A stretch of DNA of 64,000 nucleotides from an uncultured Ruminococcus sp. (lineage in GTDB: Bacteria > Bacillota > Clostridia > Oscillospirales > Acutalibacteraceae). Every line of letters begins with the position of its first letter. The first letter of the stretch is position 1. Below are positions 1 through 8,435 of this stretch, piece after piece. The DNA is taken from assembly GCA_902802105.1 (NCBI GenBank), contig CADCKR010000016.1, forward strand, positions 19,877-83,876, read 5' to 3'. The notes below the pieces were generated by a model, which made no database searches, was not told where the DNA came from, and was given only the letters and a program-made list of their open reading frames with translations. The position numbers were made by a program, and so were the translations under genes.

Positions 1-860
1 ACAATAATTACCGTAATACAAACTATCAGAACCCCAACTACCAGAACTATCAGAACAATAACTATCAGGACAGCGGCTATCAGGATGCAGGCTACCAGGA
101 CGGCGGCTATCAGGATGCAGGCTACCAGGACGGCGGCTATCAGGATGATGATTTTGCAAAGGCCGGTACCAATGTCAGCGCAAATGCCAATATTGTAATA
201 AGCGCAAGAAATATACACAAGACCTTTGGCAAGGGTGAAACCGCTCAGGTCGTGCTTGACGGTGCAAATCTTGATATTGCAGAGGGTAGCTTTGTTTCGC
301 TGATGGGCGAATCAGGAAGCGGCAAATCCACGCTGCTTTATCTTATCGGCGGACTTGACAGAAACTTTACCGGTGACATTTATGTTTCCGGTCAGAATAT
401 TTCAAACCTCAGCGACAGCAAGCTTTCCGAGATACGCTGCAAGAGCATGGGCTTTGTATTTCAGTTCTATAATCTTGCTGCGAACCTGACTGTTGAGGAT
501 AACATTCTTCTTCCGCTTGAAATGAGTGGCAGGCGTGTATCTGACTACCGTGAAAAATACAAGGAGATACTTGAGATCACCGGACTTGAAAACAAGGTGA
601 AGTCATACCCTTCGCAGCTTTCGGGCGGTCAGCAGCAGAGGGTAGCTATTGCCCGTGCCGTGCTCGGCGAGCCGGAAATAATACTTGCAGACGAGCCTAC
701 AGGCAATCTGGACGCAGCCTCCGGCGCCGAGATCATGGAGCTTTTCCTTCGGCTGAACAAGGAACGCGGCGTAACGATACTTCAGGTAACGCATTCGGCT
801 GAGTGTGCATCCTACAGCAACAGGATAGTGACCCTCAAAAACCGTGTCATAGTAGGCTGA
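1..860 (+). CDS. ABC transporter ATPase (MacB/LolD type) with Tyr/Gln-rich N-terminal extension, 5' partial
   Basis: ATP-binding subunit of a MacB/LolD/FtsE-type ABC exporter, which would energise a partner permease at the membrane. The open frame runs in from the left edge (first full codon at 3) with no stop, so the start lies outside the window; the GTG at 252 is internal. The visible N-terminus is low-complexity, made of GYQD(A/G)-like repeats up to about 150, then a linker, then the ATPase domain from about 195. Walker A GESGSGKST, Q-loop VFQF, signature LSGGQQQR, Walker B IILADEPTG and the H-loop THS are all present. The C-terminus is complete. The permease must lie upstream or elsewhere. 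A disordered repeat extension is unusual for this family; its role is unknown. Confidence 0.9.
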   Translation, partial: NNYRNTNYQNPNYQNYQNNNYQDSGYQDAGYQDGGYQDAGYQDGGYQDDDFAKAGTNVSANANIVISARNIHKTFGKGETAQVVLDGANLDIAEGSFVSLMGESGSGKSTLLYLIGGLDRNFTGDIYVSGQNISNLSDSKLSEIRCKSMGFVFQFYNLAANLTVEDNILLPLEMSGRRVSDYREKYKEILEITGLENKVKSYPSQLSGGQQQRVAIARAVLGEPEIILADEPTGNLDAASGAEIMELFLRLNKERGVTILQVTHSAECASYSNRIVTLKNRVIVG

Positions 861-1049
861 CTTATCATTATGCACAAGGCAGGAAAGAAAATTATATCAA
901 ATATTATGCTTGAAAACAACGGATAATATTGGTATAGTTAAATTGTATAATATTGCAGCGTACACAAAAAACGGGATCGCCGAAAGCCGGATATGAAATG
1001 TTTCAGCAAAAATTCGGAGGTCCCGGAATATCATGGGAGGTTTACTATT

Positions 1050-1583
1050 ATGGCAATAGGTATTACAGTGACAAAGGGCGCAAAGGATGATATCGTAAGC
1101 AAGTTCTTAGGCGCACCGGCTATCCCTTCGGAATGGGAAAATGATTTCAGCGAGAAGGTCATTTTCCTGTGTCAGATCAAGCTCTCCGATATCGCAAAGC
1201 TTGACCCTGAAAAGCTCCTTCCGCATACGGGTTATCTCTATGTGTTCCTGGACACATCCGAGTACCCCTACAAGCCTATCGTAAGAATAAGCAAAACAAA
1301 GCCGGATATGGCTATTGATGACTTTAATATGATCTTCGAGCAGTTTGAACCGCTGAATGAACCGTGGTCGATCAAATTTTCCGAGACCGATGCCAAGAGC
1401 GGCGGCATAAAGCTCTTTGGTGAGCCTGCTGCATGGAGCAGTGAGGAGCAGCCTGCAAAGCTTTTCATGCAGTTTGACCCGAAGGCGTCTGATATGCCTT
1501 TCCTTAAGGATATTGACGGTTATGCATATCTTTTCTACAGCGATGATATCACCGAGCAGACAATGTTTATTGAGCGTACATAA
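1050..1583 (+). CDS. DUF1963 (YwqG-like) family protein
   Basis: A 177-residue cytoplasmic protein of unknown function that resembles the DUF1963/YwqG family, seen in the pattern of acidic and aromatic stretches such as GYLYVFLDT and the C-terminal YAYLFYSDD. The ATG at 1050 is chosen because GGGAGG lies 9 bases upstream; the frame opens earlier at 993 without a ribosome site. It stands alone, 189 bases after the ABC gene. A TATAAT at 946-951 could be its -10 but has no convincing -35. Family assignment is by overall similarity only. Confidence 0.7.
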   Translation: MAIGITVTKGAKDDIVSKFLGAPAIPSEWENDFSEKVIFLCQIKLSDIAKLDPEKLLPHTGYLYVFLDTSEYPYKPIVRISKTKPDMAIDDFNMIFEQFEPLNEPWSIKFSETDAKSGGIKLFGEPAAWSSEEQPAKLFMQFDPKASDMPFLKDIDGYAYLFYSDDITEQTMFIERT

Positions 1584-1613
1584 CAATCTGCACGATACTG
1601 TTTTGCACACCAT

Positions 1614-1688
1614 GAAAATCAATTTTCAAAATCCAGCGGTTTTGGGAAGGATTTCCCTATGTAGCTTGTCGGCGAATAATTGATTTTC
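1614..1688. repeat. Family B inverted-repeat element
   Basis: About 75 bases with terminal inverted repeats: GAAAATCAATTTT on the left and the complement of GAAAATCAATTATT on the right. The interior (AGCGGTTTTGGGAAGG, then CGGCGAA) matches other copies near 25795-25929 and 61026-61105. It carries no ORF and is probably a small non-autonomous element. Confidence 0.65.
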
Positions 1689-1710
1689 GTGTTTGCAATA
1701 GGTACTAAAC

Positions 1711-1743
1711 AAAAAGGGCGGCCTTTCCGGTCAGCCCTTTTTT
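1711..1743 (+). terminator. Rho-independent terminator
   Basis: AAAAAGGGC and GCCCTTTTT arms form a hairpin ending in a T run, downstream of the DUF1963 gene. The A-rich 5' side means it may also work on the other strand. Confidence 0.75.
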
Positions 1744-1768
1744 ATGTTTTATAGCGAAATTATTCTTA

Positions 1769-1924
1769 TACTAATTCCTGATAAAAAGCAGACTTAGGTT
1801 TGCGAGGATGATTTTAGCAAGACGCGGCGGAGGACGCAGGAATCCTGACGGATTACGAGAACGACAACAAAGTATTGCGGAAATCAGACCGCAAAAATTG
1901 TCTGCTTTTTGTTAGGTATTAGTA
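1769..1924. repeat. Family A inverted-repeat element, long form (156 bp)
   Basis: The ends are imperfect 25-bp inverted repeats: TACTAATTCCTGATAAAAAG on the left and CTTTTTGTTAGGTATTAGTA on the right. The GC-rich interior contains GACGCGGCGGAGGACGCAGG and recurs almost unchanged at 17986-18160. TA dinucleotides flank it. There is no transposase, so it looks like a MITE-type non-autonomous element. Confidence 0.75.
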
Positions 1925-1954
1925 TTATATGCTATGGCTTTTTAAAAAAGTATA

Positions 1955-1963
1955 TGATATAAT
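1955..1963 (+). promoter_or_regulatory. Possible extended -10 promoter for the HD-GYP gene
   Basis: TGATATAAT is an extended -10 about 75 bases upstream of the start at 2038. No good -35 is visible 17 bases upstream. It lies just outside the family A element. Confidence 0.35.
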
Positions 1964-2037
1964 CATAATATTGCGGTTAGTTCAATACAACTGATTGTGA
2001 ATGCTATTGAGCTGATGATTCCGGAAAGGAGAATATA

Positions 2038-3834
2038 ATGGTTGTTGAAAGAAAAAAACAGACATACAGCTTAGTATTCAAGGCTATCTTTTATTGCGTG
2101 TTTGCTTTCAGCCTGATAATGGGATTCTTTTTGACTAATGCGGTAAAGGATGTTTCAAATTGCAATAAATGCATAGAATACATTGAAAGCTGGACTGTTA
2201 CAGACAGCAGCGGCAAGAGCATCCAGACCGGAAGGACTTATGATGACGTCAGGGCTTATACGGAGAATTTCACTATTGCATCAAAGCTGCCGGAAAAGAT
2301 ATCCAATGACAGTGTGCTGTGCTTTCTTGACAGAAGCGATGTAATCGTATATATCAACGGTGAACTGCGAAAAAGCTTCGACCGTCAGAAGGATACCGGA
2401 ATACCCGGAGGCTCTCTAAAGGAGTTTTATATTACAGTCCCGCTGAGCTCTGCCGATGCCGGAGCGGAGCTGAAGATAATCAGATATAAGACAGACTGGA
2501 ACCCGTCGGTCGTACCTGAGACCTTTGTTACCACGGCCGAAGGCGTGTATAACTATATGATTGAAAGGTACGGCGCATCATTTGCAATGGCGATAATACT
2601 GTTTATAGCTTCGCTGATAGTCACGATAAGCGGATTTGCAGTTCGTATATGGAAAAAGCAGACCGTAGCCATGCTGTATGCTGCGCTGGGAATACTTGAT
2701 GTTGCCTGTTGGCTGATATCGGTCTCTCAGCTTACACCGTTTATTACGAGAGTATATTTCGTTGACGGCATAATGGGATTTTTGTTCTGTATGATGATGC
2801 CGTTTGCGCTGCTAATATATATCAATGCTTTGCAGAAGAACCGTTACAAGCTGTGCTATGCAGGCTTGTTTGTGCTGTCGCTTGCCAACTTCATTTTATG
2901 GACAGCGCTTCACTTTGCCGGAATACAGTCGTTCCAGACGTCACTTATATATATTGATCTTGTGCTTGGCTTTGTCGTGTTCTGCGTGCTTGTAACGCTG
3001 CTGATAGATGTTAAGAAAGGTCATGTAAAAGAATATCCCTACGCTGCGGCAGGTTTTCTTGTATTCCTCATAATGTCTGTAACGGAAATACTGATGCTTA
3101 TATTCTTTGAGCATAACAGCAACGAGATACCCATGCTGATAGGCCTGCTGAGTCTGCTTGTACTTGTTGTCGTTCAGCAGATCTACGATTTCAGAAAGAT
3201 AAGGCATGATCTTGAGAATGAAGTCAATAAGAAAAATATTGAAAACGAGCAGATGCTTATTCATATCGTAAAGACATTAGCCGGAACGATAGACGCAAAG
3301 GATACATATACAAACGGACATTCGAGCCGTGTTGCCGATTATACGAAGGAAATAGCAAAACGCTTCGGCTACAGTGAATCGGCTCAGAACGATATTTACA
3401 TGATGGCTCTTCTGCATGACATAGGAAAAATAGGAGTGCCGGATGCGTTTATCAACAAACCGGGCAGGCTCTCTGCGGATGAGTTTGAGATAATAAAAAA
3501 GCACCCTGTTATGGGCTCAAAGATACTTGAAAACATTGAGGAAAAGAAAGAGCTTGCAACGGGCGCAAGATGGCACCATGAGAGATACAGCGGCGGCGGA
3601 TATCCGGATGGGATAAACGGTGAAGAGATACCCGAACAGGCAAGGATAATTGCTGTTGCTGATGCTTACGATGCAATGACGAGCAGCCGCAGCTATCGTG
3701 ACCCGATGCCTCAGGAAAAAGTCAGGGAAGAGATAGAGAAGGGAAGCGGCACACAGTTTGACCCGCGTTTTGCATCTATCATGCTTGAAATGATCGCGGA
3801 AGACAAAAACTATGATCTCAGGGAGAAAAAATAG
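2038..3834 (+). CDS. Membrane-bound HD-GYP domain phosphohydrolase
   Basis: A 598-residue protein. An N-terminal TM (about 14-33) precedes an extracytoplasmic domain (about 35-175), then about seven TM helices (180-390), a short coiled coil (390-410) and a C-terminal HD-GYP domain (about 415-590). HD is at 460-461 in LLHDIGKIG, HHE at 513-515, and GGGYPDG and VADAYDAMTS follow. HD-GYP proteins typically degrade cyclic di-GMP; the layout suggests an external signal sensed by the outer domain or the 7TM module. AAAGGAG sits at 2023-2029. It is a single gene closed by strong hairpins. Activity and ligand are inferred from the family. Confidence 0.92.
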   Translation: MVVERKKQTYSLVFKAIFYCVFAFSLIMGFFLTNAVKDVSNCNKCIEYIESWTVTDSSGKSIQTGRTYDDVRAYTENFTIASKLPEKISNDSVLCFLDRSDVIVYINGELRKSFDRQKDTGIPGGSLKEFYITVPLSSADAGAELKIIRYKTDWNPSVVPETFVTTAEGVYNYMIERYGASFAMAIILFIASLIVTISGFAVRIWKKQTVAMLYAALGILDVACWLISVSQLTPFITRVYFVDGIMGFLFCMMMPFALLIYINALQKNRYKLCYAGLFVLSLANFILWTALHFAGIQSFQTSLIYIDLVLGFVVFCVLVTLLIDVKKGHVKEYPYAAAGFLVFLIMSVTEILMLIFFEHNSNEIPMLIGLLSLLVLVVVQQIYDFRKIRHDLENEVNKKNIENEQMLIHIVKTLAGTIDAKDTYTNGHSSRVADYTKEIAKRFGYSESAQNDIYMMALLHDIGKIGVPDAFINKPGRLSADEFEIIKKHPVMGSKILENIEEKKELATGARWHHERYSGGGYPDGINGEEIPEQARIIAVADAYDAMTSSRSYRDPMPQEKVREEIEKGSGTQFDPRFASIMLEMIAEDKNYDLREKK

Positions 3835-3900
3835 CCTTCTCCTGTTACAGGAAAAGGCTGAATCGGGCAGGATGAGAAATTATTTGATCTCTCATCCTGC
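3833..3900. terminator. Two tandem terminator hairpins between convergent genes
   Basis: The first hairpin (3833-3859) begins inside the stop codon and pairs AGCCTT with AAGGCT plus TCCTG with CAGGA. The second (3867-3900) pairs GCAGGATGAGA with TCTCATCCTGC and is followed by a T-rich stretch. They separate the HD-GYP gene from the convergent phosphoesterase gene. Confidence 0.8.
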
Positions 3901-3958
3901 TTATTAATTTTATTATAGGGAATGCACATAATGTAAACGCTGCGGTCAGGGCTGCATA

Positions 3959-4453
3959 TTATGTAATGATAACAGGTCCGAATTTGTTATCCGGATATTC
4001 GTTTGCGGTGATCGTGCCGGTGTTTTCGTCGATCTCAATAATACCGTACTGTCCGCCGAAGCCGATAGATCCCGGATTCATTATCAGCATTCGTCCGTCT
4101 GCTGTCGTAAGCTGGGTGTGTGTATGCCCGAAAAGCAGGATGTCCGCCTTCTCCTTGTGGCCGAGAGCGATAAGCCTGCTCAGTCCCTCCTTGACATACT
4201 GTGCGTGTCCGTGGGCGATAAGCAGTTTTTTCCCTGCTGCGGTGTAGGTCATAAGCAGGGGATTGCTGCAGTTCCAGTCGCAGTTTCCTCTTACAGCTAA
4301 ATATATCTTGTTCGGAAGAGCTTTCTGCACGTCCTCGATGTCACGGTGACCGTCACCGCAAAAAACGATGATATCAGCGTTTTTATGCTTGCGTACAGCG
4401 TTTATCAGGTGTTTTTCATTGCCGTGTGAGTCGGAAAAAACCAGGATCTTCAT
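3959..4453 (-). CDS. YfcE/MJ0936-type metallophosphoesterase
   Basis: A 164-residue calcineurin-like phosphoesterase. The metal-binding blocks are intact: DSH in VFSDSHGN near the N-terminus, GDGH, GNCD, the AHGH segment and GHTH, with the family ending NPGSIGFG. Relatives hydrolyse phosphodiesters with Mn2+ or similar metals; the cellular substrate is unknown. The frame is open further upstream, but the ATG at 4453 has GGAGG at the right distance and matches the family N-terminus. It is divergent from the small gene at 4497, with 43 bases between them. Confidence 0.88.
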   Translation of the reverse strand: MKILVFSDSHGNEKHLINAVRKHKNADIIVFCGDGHRDIEDVQKALPNKIYLAVRGNCDWNCSNPLLMTYTAAGKKLLIAHGHAQYVKEGLSRLIALGHKEKADILLFGHTHTQLTTADGRMLIMNPGSIGFGGQYGIIEIDENTGTITANEYPDNKFGPVIIT

Positions 4454-4496
4454 ATTTGCCTCCTTGCTTACATATTCATGTAGAGGTGGTGAGTAT

Positions 4497-4652
4497 ATGG
4501 ATAAAAAGAATGTAGACAAGCTTTTTGAAAGCCTTTCGGGAGAGGATCGCAAAAAGGTAGAGAGCATCCTTGCCGACAGGCGCAAGACGGAGGAGATAAT
4601 GAAAACTCCGCAGGCGCAGGCACTGCTCAAAAAGCTTATGGGGGAAAAGTAG
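4497..4652 (+). CDS. Small protein of unknown function (51 aa)
   Basis: A 51-residue, highly charged, probably helical protein (KNVDKLFESL, RRKTEEIM). The ATG at 4497 follows AGAGGTGGTGA, a good ribosome site; the longer frame from 4368 would overlap the divergent phosphoesterase. It is first of three tightly packed small genes: the next starts 3 bases after its stop. I do not recognise the family. Tight packing suggests a shared transcript whose promoter would lie in or near the phosphoesterase gene. Confidence 0.7.
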   Translation: MDKKNVDKLFESLSGEDRKKVESILADRRKTEEIMKTPQAQALLKKLMGEK

Positions 4653-4655
4653 GCC

Positions 4656-5036
4656 ATGGAGGATATCTCCAAAAAGATAGGCGAGCTGCTCAGCGACCCG
4701 TCTGCGATGCAGCAGATAAAGGAACTTGCGGGAATGTTTTCGCGCTCTCAGGAAAGCAGCGGGTCTGTATCCCAGCCGCCGGTGCAGCAAAGCATTCCAG
4801 TGCCGGTTCAGTCTCAGGCACAGCCGTCCGCTGATCCGGATATGATAGGAATGATGATGAAGCTTGCGCCTGTCCTTGGTTCGGTAAACCGTGAGGACGA
4901 CAGTACCCGGCTCCTGCGGGCACTCAGGCCGTTCCTGCATGAAGAACGGTCAAAGCGTCTTGACGGAGCAATAAGACTGTTGGGCATAATGAAGCTTCTT
5001 CCGGTACTGAAGGGGATGGGCTTCGAGCTTTTCTGA
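4656..5036 (+). CDS. Unknown protein with Gln/Pro-rich middle (126 aa)
   Basis: The N-terminal helix (MEDISKKIGELLSDPSAM) is followed by a Ser/Gln/Pro-rich linker (about 28-60) and a helical C-terminal half (about 65-126) with a conserved-looking LLRALRPFLHEERSKRLD segment. There is no signal peptide or TM. GGGGGAA precedes the ATG. It is the middle gene of the three-gene cluster and no function is assigned. The helix-linker-helix layout suggests a scaffold or adaptor, which is inference only. Confidence 0.7.
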   Translation: MEDISKKIGELLSDPSAMQQIKELAGMFSRSQESSGSVSQPPVQQSIPVPVQSQAQPSADPDMIGMMMKLAPVLGSVNREDDSTRLLRALRPFLHEERSKRLDGAIRLLGIMKLLPVLKGMGFELF

Positions 5037-5054
5037 GCAAAGGCGGTGAATGAT

Positions 5055-5537
5055 ATGACCGATAACGAGATGCGGCGGATGCAGGAGGAAGCGCTCAGGC
5101 GCACGCAGGAGATGCAGCGCAGGGCAAATGCCATCCGCTTTGCATCCGAAGGAGCTTCCGATAACTCACGGCAGAATACTGCTCCCGTAAATCGTGCCGA
5201 TCCTGCGGAAAATGCTTTGCAGGAGCAGCACACGCCGCATTCGGCGGAAACCGCAGCTTCGCACGAAAGACAGCATACTGTTGATGCAGTCACTGCCGCA
5301 CCGGCTCACGCAAATCCCGGACACGGCTCAGCGGATAACATCCGCGCTCCTGAGCACCAAGACCGTAAGACCGTACCGCCGATGACGGAGACATATACGC
5401 AGCATCCGTCAGGCGGTATTTTTGAAGTACTGTTCAGGGATAAGGAAAAAACGCTTATCCTTGGACTGATACTTTTGCTTATGGACGAAAAAACAGACAA
5501 TGCACTTCTTATGGCGCTGATGTATCTGCTGATATGA
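5055..5537 (+). CDS. Unknown protein with hydrophobic C-terminus (160 aa)
   Basis: A basic/acidic N-terminal helix (MTDNEMRRMQEEALRRTQEM) leads into a long disordered Ala/His/Pro-rich middle and a conserved-looking C-terminal block of two hydrophobic segments split by DEKTDN, ending at the last residue. ATG 5055 is preferred over GTG 5046 because AGGCGGTGA then lies 5 bases upstream, as in the first gene of the cluster. The stop is only 6 bases from the convergent proA stop. The family is not recognised; the C-terminus may attach it to a membrane or partner. Confidence 0.65.
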   Translation: MTDNEMRRMQEEALRRTQEMQRRANAIRFASEGASDNSRQNTAPVNRADPAENALQEQHTPHSAETAASHERQHTVDAVTAAPAHANPGHGSADNIRAPEHQDRKTVPPMTETYTQHPSGGIFEVLFRDKEKTLILGLILLLMDEKTDNALLMALMYLLI

Positions 5538-5543
5538 GCAGTA

Positions 5544-6731
5544 TTATCTGACCTGACCGTCACCCTCTATGATGAACTTGACAGAGGTGAGCTCATTCAG
5601 CCCCATAGGACCTCTTGCATGAAGCTTCTGTGTTGAAATGCCGATCTCAGCTCCAAGACCGAACATACCGCCGTCTGTAAAGCGGGTAGATACATTGACA
5701 TAAACCGCTGCCGAATCAACTGTCGAAGTAAAGAGCTTTGCGTTCTTGTAGCTGCTTGTAACGATGCATTCGCTGTGTCCGGTGGAATACTTTGCGATAT
5801 GCTCCATTGCTTCTTCAATGGATGACACGACCTTCACGGCGAGCTTGTAGTCAAGATATTCAGTTTCGCAGCCGCGGATCTCAACATTTTTCTCGTCCAG
5901 ACGAGCCTTTATTACCGGCAGAACCTTTTCTGCGATATTCTCGTGTACGAGGATAGTTTCTATTGCATTGCACACTGAGGGGCGGGATGTTTTTGCATTA
6001 TAGATGATATTTGCAGCCATGTCGATATCTGCGCTTTCGTCAACGAATACATGGCAGTTTCCGGCGCCTGTCTCTATTACGGGAACCTTTGCGTTTTCCA
6101 CGACAGCACGTATAAGTCCCTTGCCGCCTCTTGGAATGAGCACATCAAGATATTCGGTAAGCTCCATCAGTTCAACCGAGGACTGTCTTGTGGTATCCTC
6201 AATGAGCTGTATACAGTTCCTGTCAAGACCTGTGCTTTCTACAGCGTCCTGCATGATGGCGGTAAGACACTTGTTGGAGTTGATAGCCTCCTTGCCGCCT
6301 CTGAGGATCACGGCGTTGCCGCTTTTCAGGCAAAGCACGGCAGCATCTACGGTAACATTCGGACGAGCTTCAAAAATAATACCTATTACGCCCAGCGGAA
6401 CACGGATCTTTGTGATCTCCATTCCGTTGGGTCTTGTGCTGCCCGAAATAACCGTTCCTATCGGGTCCGGCAGTGCCGCTACCTCAAGAACGCCGTCAGC
6501 AACACCTTTTATGCGTCCTTCATCGAGCTTGAGTCTGTCAAGCAGCGAAGCACTCAGACCGTTTGCCCTGCCGTTTTCAAGGTCGGTATTATTGGCTTCA
6601 ATAATTCTTTCCTTATTTGCTAAAAGTGCATCAGCAATAGCCCTGAGAGCTGTATTTTTCTTTTCTCCGGCAGTTGCAAGCTGTCTTGAAGCAAGCTTTG
6701 CTTTTCTGCCCATTTCGTCAATTATTCTCAT
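5544..6731 (-). CDS. proA: Gamma-glutamyl phosphate reductase
   Basis: Second step of proline synthesis: NADPH-dependent reduction of gamma-glutamyl phosphate to glutamate semialdehyde in the cytoplasm. The 395-residue length is normal. An aldehyde-dehydrogenase-like fold shows LPDPIG near 100, the cofactor region RGGKEAINSN, and catalytic Cys in SRPSVCNAIETILVH. The end, GGMFGLGAEIGISTQKLHARGP, is diagnostic of ProA. ATG 6731 follows AAAGGAGAT; the upstream Met at 6755 has no ribosome site. It lies 41 bases after proB in one operon. Confidence 0.97.
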   Translation of the reverse strand: MRIIDEMGRKAKLASRQLATAGEKKNTALRAIADALLANKERIIEANNTDLENGRANGLSASLLDRLKLDEGRIKGVADGVLEVAALPDPIGTVISGSTRPNGMEITKIRVPLGVIGIIFEARPNVTVDAAVLCLKSGNAVILRGGKEAINSNKCLTAIMQDAVESTGLDRNCIQLIEDTTRQSSVELMELTEYLDVLIPRGGKGLIRAVVENAKVPVIETGAGNCHVFVDESADIDMAANIIYNAKTSRPSVCNAIETILVHENIAEKVLPVIKARLDEKNVEIRGCETEYLDYKLAVKVVSSIEEAMEHIAKYSTGHSECIVTSSYKNAKLFTSTVDSAAVYVNVSTRFTDGGMFGLGAEIGISTQKLHARGPMGLNELTSVKFIIEGDGQVR

Positions 6732-6772
6732 TTTTGCATCTCCTTTACAGATCACATTTTAATATTGCGGTG

Positions 6773-7576
6773 TTATATCTTTCCTTCCTGAGCCAAGAAC
6801 ATAGTTCCCATCGGTTCGCCGTTTATAAGCTTATAGAGGTTTGCCGGGTCTTTTCCGGTCATAACGCAGCAGTTGATGCCTGCCTGTGTAGCCGCTGCCG
6901 CTGCTGTTATTTTTGTAGCCATGCCGCCCGTACCTCTGTTTGAGCCGGAACCGCCCGCCATAGTTCTGATGTGCTCGTCGATATGAGTAACAACAGGTAT
7001 CCTTACTGCATCGGGATTTTTTCTCGGGTCAGAATCGTAAAGTCCGTCAATATCGGTGAGTATAACGAGCAGGTCAGCTCCGACAAGATCGGCAACGATA
7101 GCGGAAAGGTTGTCATTATCGCCGAAGTTTGCTCCTACGATCTCATCAATAGCAACGGTATCGTTTTCGTTTACGATGGGTATGATATCCATTTCCAGCA
7201 GTGACTCAAAGGTGTTCATTACATTCTGACGTGAATGGTCGTTTACAACGACATTTTTGGTAAGCAGCACCTGTGCCACGGAATTGTTGTATTCGCCGAA
7301 GAATTTATCATAAAGGAACATGAGTTCACATTGTCCTACAGCAGCAAGAGCCTGTTTGTAGCGTGTCTCACTCGGTCTTTCTTTCATCTTCAGCTTACCC
7401 ATGCCAACGCCGATAGCTCCTGAGCTGACAAGAATGATCTGCTTGCCGCTGTTGTGAAGGTCACTGAGCACCTTGCAGAGCATTTCGAGCCTTCTGAGGT
7501 TCACTTTTCCGTTTTCGTATGTCAGTGTTGATGTGCCTACCTTGACGACTATTCTCCTTGACTTGAATATATCCAT
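6773..7576 (-). CDS. proB: Glutamate 5-kinase, short form without PUA domain
   Basis: Phosphorylates glutamate with ATP, the first committed step of proline synthesis. At 267 residues it is the amino-acid-kinase domain alone, without the C-terminal PUA domain of the E. coli type; this form is common in Firmicutes. VVKVGTSTLT, LVSSGAIGVGMGKL, NENDTVAI, FGDNDNLSA, LLVILTDIDGLYDSDP and GTGGMATKITAA are all present. ATG 7576 has AAGAGGAA upstream; the frame start at 7642 overlaps the promoter. First gene of proBA. Confidence 0.96.
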   Translation of the reverse strand: MDIFKSRRIVVKVGTSTLTYENGKVNLRRLEMLCKVLSDLHNSGKQIILVSSGAIGVGMGKLKMKERPSETRYKQALAAVGQCELMFLYDKFFGEYNNSVAQVLLTKNVVVNDHSRQNVMNTFESLLEMDIIPIVNENDTVAIDEIVGANFGDNDNLSAIVADLVGADLLVILTDIDGLYDSDPRKNPDAVRIPVVTHIDEHIRTMAGGSGSNRGTGGMATKITAAAAATQAGINCCVMTGKDPANLYKLINGEPMGTMFLAQEGKI

Positions 7577-7632
7577 ATTTTTTCCTCTTATCTTTTTAGA
7601 ATAGCTTGTAATAATGTTTATTAACGCACTAA

Positions 7633-7661
7633 AGTATAGCACATTTCGCTGCTTTGGTCAA
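7633..7661 (-). promoter_or_regulatory. Sigma-A promoter of proBA
   Basis: On the minus strand, TTGACC (7661-7656), a 17-base spacer, then an extended -10 TGCTATACT ending at 7633. The start codon is about 57 bases downstream. No attenuator or T-box is evident in the short leader. Confidence 0.8.
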
Positions 7662-7815
7662 TAGACTTCCTCCAATTTGCACGGAAATCAACTTTCTTTA
7701 AAAGAAAATTAAAAGTGTGCCGTTCTGAACACAGATGATCAACTTTAGTCACATAATTTGCATTATTGAAATGATTATTATAAATAAGTTCCTGACACTG
7801 AACGGAGGTCATAAA

Positions 7816-8358
7816 TTGAAAAAAATCATTGTCTGCGGCGACTTCGGCGAAAAGCTGCTCACTAAGACTATAGTGAATGCCTGCAATAATTACGGCGGTG
7901 CTCTTGTATGTGAGGAAGGGAAGATAGCTGAAACAGCATCGGAAGCGGAGTTTCTTGTATTAAGCGTCAACAAGCTGACACAGGTAAGCTGCAAAGGCAT
8001 TGTCGTTTTTGGTGATGCACCTTTCAGCATGAGTTCGGGACTGCGCCTTGAAGGCGTGACAGCCATAGCAGACACCGGCAGTGCCGACGCCATGAATATA
8101 CTCAGCAGGACAGGCGCGCCTGTGATAGGCTGCTCATATTCTGGCAGAGATACTCTTACTCTTTCGTGCAGGAACGGCGATCATACTATAATTTGCCTGC
8201 AAAGGTCGTTAAGAACACTTTCGGGAAAAATCATAGAGCCCTGTGAAACAGATGCTTTCTGTCCGGAGGATATCCCGCTTTATCCGGTTCTTGCCGCCTG
8301 CTGTGTGCTTATGCTGAACGATATCCCCACAGATGCAGGCTACGGGCTGATGTCATGA
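7816..8358 (+). CDS. Protein of unknown function (180 aa)
   Basis: TTG 7816 is chosen because GGAGGT lies 6 bases upstream; the frame opens at 7735 with an implausible hydrophobic leader. The protein alternates short hydrophobic strands with Gly-rich turns (KKIIVCGDFGEKLL, VVFGDAPFSMSSG, IGCSYSGRDTLTLSC), suggesting an alpha/beta fold, possibly nucleotide-binding. It has many Cys residues (about nine), including a CC pair near the end. I do not recognise the family. A weak promoter (TTGCAT, 7758) may precede it. It lies 77 bases before the acyl-CoA ligase, so co-transcription is possible. Confidence 0.65.
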   Translation: MKKIIVCGDFGEKLLTKTIVNACNNYGGALVCEEGKIAETASEAEFLVLSVNKLTQVSCKGIVVFGDAPFSMSSGLRLEGVTAIADTGSADAMNILSRTGAPVIGCSYSGRDTLTLSCRNGDHTIICLQRSLRTLSGKIIEPCETDAFCPEDIPLYPVLAACCVLMLNDIPTDAGYGLMS

Positions 8359-8435
8359 TTTTGGGCTGACACACTTGAATTGAACTAAATTTTATGATAA
8401 CATAGTTAGCGGAAGAAAAGGACGGTGGAGCAGGA

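Noticed and set aside
6004-6762. 252-codon plus-strand ORF opposite proA
   Set aside because: Antisense shadow of a clear housekeeping gene, with Ser/Leu-rich composition and no ribosome site.
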